From an uncultured Halomonas sp. (GTDB lineage: Bacteria > Pseudomonadota > Gammaproteobacteria > Pseudomonadales > Halomonadaceae): a stretch of DNA of 64,000 bases. The DNA lies in contig NZ_CANMVL010000012.1 in NCBI RefSeq assembly GCF_947501415.1, positions 1-64,000 on the forward strand, in the 5' to 3' direction. The position numbers and the translations under genes were made by a program. Below are positions 61,605 to 64,000 of the stretch, one piece after another (the first letter of the stretch is position 1; each line of letters opens with the position of its first letter). The notes beneath the pieces were generated by a model. That model did not search any database. It was given only the letters and a program-made list of their open reading frames with translations, and was not told the origin of the DNA.

Positions 61605-63218
61605 ATGCGGCGATCTGTCGCGATAGCTGCGATGACGCTGATCATCATGCTGGCATCCGGCATGACGATGGGGGATCCGTCGACGCCGCAGGAGCGCAGC
61701 ATGACCGCGGTTGAGCAGGTCCTGATTCCGCGGGGTGGAAACCTGGAGGGCTTCTATGCGGCGCGCGCGTTCCAGGCAGCCTGGACGCGAGAGGAGCAGG
61801 TGCAGGAGCTGGTCGAGGCGTTGCAGGGGGTGGCCAGTGATGGTCTGGATCCCGACGACTATGGCGCCGACCGCCTGCTGACTGAGTATCGTCAGGCTCA
61901 GGACAGTAGTGAGATTGCTCAGGCACGCTTCGATATCAGGGCGACCCGCGCCCTGTATACGGCGCTACGTCATCTCCATCATGGCAAGGTGGACCCGCAT
62001 ACCATCGACCCGAAGTGGGAGGTGCCCATCAATGAGCGGCTTCCGCCTCTGGAGAGGGTCGCTCAGGCGGTGGCAGCCGGGCGGGTCGCGGCACTTTTCG
62101 ATTCGGTGCGTCCCGCCTATGCCCCCTATGAGCGGCTACGCCAGGGGCTGACCCGGTATCGGAACATCCAGCGCCTGGGGGGCTGGCCCATGCTGCCCGA
62201 GGGTGGGCCCGCCCTGAGGCGTGGCATGACTCATCCGGATGTGGCGATCCTGCGCGATCGCCTGGCCCAGATCGGTGAGCTGGAGGTCATGGCGGCGGAT
62301 ACCTCGATCCTGCCCGCGGCCAAGCTGGAAGCGCCGGCACCGCAGCGCTTCGATGCCGCGCTGGAGGCGGCCGTAAGACGTTTCCAGGACCGTCACCTGC
62401 TGGAAACGGATGGCGTCGTTGGCCCGCGTACCAGGGAGGCCCTGAATGTGCCGGTGGGCAGGCGCATCGACCAGATCCGTCTCAACCTTGAGCGTGCGCG
62501 TTGGCTGATGCACGGCCTGCCCAATGCGTTCGTGCTGGTGGATATCGCCGGCTATCGTGTCAGCTATTTTCGTCCCAATGGGGAGGTCTGGCGATCACGT
62601 ATCGTGGTGGGCCAGCCCTACCGACGGACACCCTCGTTGCGTTCTGAGATCACTCATCTGACCGTCAACCCGACCTGGACGGTGCCGCCGACCATCCTGC
62701 GTGAAGACGTGATTCCCAGCGTGCGTCGAGACCCAAGCTACCTGGCTCGGCGCAATATGCAGGTACTGACGCCATCGGGCCGACGACTCAGCCCGAGTCA
62801 GGTCGACTGGTCGAACCCGGGCAGCGTGATGATTCGTCAGGCCGCGGGGCCAGGCAATGCATTGGGTCAGGTGGTGGTCCGCTTTCCCAACGACCATCTC
62901 GTCTATCTGCACGATACTCCTGCCAAGGGGCTGTTCGCGCGCCAGCGGCGTGCCTTCAGTTCGGGGTGTATCCGAGTGCAGGGGGTACTACAGCTCGCTC
63001 AGCTGCTGTTCGACGATACCGGCAGCAATCGTGACCTTCGCGCCCTGCTGGCGAGTGGTCGTACCCGCAATGTGCCACTGGCCGAGCCGGTACCGATCAT
63101 CCTGCACTACTGGACGGTTCACCCAGATGCCGCTGGGCGGATGGTCTTCCGACCCGATATCTACGAGCGTGACGACGCCCTGCTGCGGGCGCTGGACCGT
63201 CCGTTGTCATCCTTGTAG
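61605..63218 (+). CDS. L,D-transpeptidase, YcbB/LdtD-like
   Basis: A 537-residue periplasmic enzyme with a signal peptide (VAIAAMTLIIMLASGMTMGD). A scaffold domain precedes a peptidoglycan-binding domain (about 200-285; GMTHPDVAILRDRLAQIG, AVRRFQDRHLLETDGVVGPRTREALN in blocks). The YkuD catalytic domain follows (about 305-490), with HDTPAKGLFARQRRAFSSGCIRV carrying the catalytic His and Cys. It forms 3-3 crosslinks. ATG 61605 is preferred over the in-frame GTG at 61599, since GGGGG is 5 bases before it. Confidence 0.88.
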   Translation: MRRSVAIAAMTLIIMLASGMTMGDPSTPQERSMTAVEQVLIPRGGNLEGFYAARAFQAAWTREEQVQELVEALQGVASDGLDPDDYGADRLLTEYRQAQDSSEIAQARFDIRATRALYTALRHLHHGKVDPHTIDPKWEVPINERLPPLERVAQAVAAGRVAALFDSVRPAYAPYERLRQGLTRYRNIQRLGGWPMLPEGGPALRRGMTHPDVAILRDRLAQIGELEVMAADTSILPAAKLEAPAPQRFDAALEAAVRRFQDRHLLETDGVVGPRTREALNVPVGRRIDQIRLNLERARWLMHGLPNAFVLVDIAGYRVSYFRPNGEVWRSRIVVGQPYRRTPSLRSEITHLTVNPTWTVPPTILREDVIPSVRRDPSYLARRNMQVLTPSGRRLSPSQVDWSNPGSVMIRQAAGPGNALGQVVVRFPNDHLVYLHDTPAKGLFARQRRAFSSGCIRVQGVLQLAQLLFDDTGSNRDLRALLASGRTRNVPLAEPVPIILHYWTVHPDAAGRMVFRPDIYERDDALLRALDRPLSSL

Positions 63219-63276
63219 GTGTCATCGGCAATGGCCATCTGCCACCGCCGATCGCCTATCAGCCGATCGCTGGATC

Positions 63277-63346
63277 GCCCGATAAATCGGGCTCCTACGG
63301 TGGGCAATGGCAGCGATCTTCCTGGTAGGAGCGCGATTTATCGCGC
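63277..63346. repeat. inverted pair of REP-like palindromes
   Basis: GCCCGATAAATCGGGC followed by TCCTAC (63277-63298) and GTAGGA followed by GCGCGATTTATCGCGC (63325-63346) are two hairpins in opposite orientation. The outward TCCTAC/GTAGGA flank and the central GATAAATC/GATTTATC make them a BIME-like unit, downstream of the L,D-transpeptidase gene. Confidence 0.7.
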
Positions 63347-63369
63347 GATAGGAGATAAGCGCCAGGGGC

Positions 63370-64000
63370 CTATTCATAACCCTTGGCCTGGAGTCTGAAC
63401 AGTCTGGCATAGCGGCCGTTGGCGGCCATCAGACTGGCGTGGTCGCCCTGTTCGAGGATCTCGCCGCCGTCGATGACCAGAATCTGATCGGCGGCGCGCA
63501 CCGTGGAGAAACGATGTGAGATGAGGATGGTCATCTTGCCCTGGCTATGATCGCGAAAGTCGGCGTACACGGCCGCTTCGGCGGCGGCGTCCATGGCCGC
63601 GGTGGGCTCGTCGAGTACCAGGATGTCGGCACTCTGGCGCATATAGGCCCGCGCCAGGGCGATCTTCTGCCATTGGCCGCCGGAGAGCTCCTGCCCCCCC
63701 TTGAACCAGCGTCCCAGCTGGGTGTGGTAACCCTCTGGCATGGTAGTGATGAAATCGTCGGCCAGCCCGCGACGAGCGGCTTCCTGCCAGCGCGTCTCGT
63801 CCTCGAAGGCGGCTACATCACCGGCTCCGAGGTTCTCGCCGACCTTCATCTGGTAGCGCACGAAGTCCTGGAAGATGACCCCGATGCGTCGGCGAAGCGT
63901 CTGGATGTCCCATTCGCGCAGGTCGTTGCCATCGAGCAGGATTCGCCCCGCACTCGGCTCATAGAGGCGGGTCAGCAGCTTGATCAGGGTGGTCTTGCCT
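63370..64000 (-). CDS. ABC exporter ATP-binding/permease protein (C-terminal part)
   Basis: The window ends inside this gene: the visible 210 codons are the nucleotide-binding domain. It begins within Walker A (GKTTLIKLLTRLYEP), then IGVIFQDFVRYQMKV (Q-loop), the signature LSGGQWQKIALARAY, Walker B DILVLDEPTAAMD and the switch His ILISHRFSTV. This layout is that of a fused membrane-ATPase exporter (lipid, peptide or multidrug). The transmembrane part and start are outside the window. Confidence 0.85.
   Translation of the reverse strand, partial: GKTTLIKLLTRLYEPSAGRILLDGNDLREWDIQTLRRRIGVIFQDFVRYQMKVGENLGAGDVAAFEDETRWQEAARRGLADDFITTMPEGYHTQLGRWFKGGQELSGGQWQKIALARAYMRQSADILVLDEPTAAMDAAAEAAVYADFRDHSQGKMTILISHRFSTVRAADQILVIDGGEILEQGDHASLMAANGRYARLFRLQAKGYE

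Overview
The window reads as chromosomal DNA of a GC-rich, halophilic gammaproteobacterium, most likely a member of the Halomonadaceae. That is an inference from gene content and codon style: TRAP and sodium-coupled transporters, an NhaP-type antiporter, SstT, GcvT, SdaA, NnrU, PgpA and a cold-shock protein, in a dense layout with ATGA stop/start overlaps. No rRNA, tRNA, CRISPR array, intact insertion sequence or prophage was seen. The window opens inside an amino-acid ABC permease gene and closes inside an ABC exporter gene.

Layout. 1-5.4 kb: end of a HisQM-type importer, a methyltransferase, an RtcB RNA ligase, a COG0523 GTPase behind a near-consensus Zur box, and a glutaredoxin-MauE fusion behind a MerR-type 19-bp-spacer promoter. 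5.4-16.7 kb: a catabolic island with two XRE-cupin regulators, a sodium:solute symporter, a DgcA/StcD-like flavoprotein demethylase, its own EtfBA, a TRAP DctPQM importer and an LDH2-family imine/keto-acid reductase. The likely substrate is an N-methylated (imino) acid. Degenerate copies of the etfA 3' end mark the joint between its two halves. 16.8-22.7 kb: small proteins, a polyamine-type ABC importer (potDABC order) and an AzlCD exporter. 23-28.5 kb: serine/glycine catabolism (gcvT, sstT, sdaA), an internally deleted sdaA pseudogene and a ModA-like gene lying between 147-bp direct repeats. 28.8-53.7 kb: mostly housekeeping genes, including an isocitrate dehydrogenase with an internal repeat, ilvA, pgpA overlapping a PhoD-like phosphatase, a PhoPQ-like two-component system with PepSY proteins, a glutamate-synthase-domain protein, a GMC oxidoreductase, cspA, an orphan trpB, a GGDEF protein, PIN-PhoH and a patatin.

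The most unusual part is 54.1-60.3 kb. A sigma-54 promoter with an upstream inverted repeat precedes an operon of four secreted proteins: a 399-residue Gly-rich silk-like protein, a small protein with a Glu-Gly-Ile repeat, a C39-type papain-fold peptidase, and a fourth exported protein. On the opposite strand, convergent across a perfect 19-bp-stem terminator, lie a sigma-54 activator and an outer-membrane beta-barrel gene. The parts list (fibre candidates, C39 protease, barrel, sigma-54 control) resembles the Pseudomonas Fap functional-amyloid system, but the fibre protein does not look like FapB or FapC. I read it as a candidate Fap-like surface-fibre secretion system with a divergent subunit.

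60.7-64 kb: two divergent L,D-transpeptidases, a pair of inverted REP-like elements and the end of an ABC exporter.
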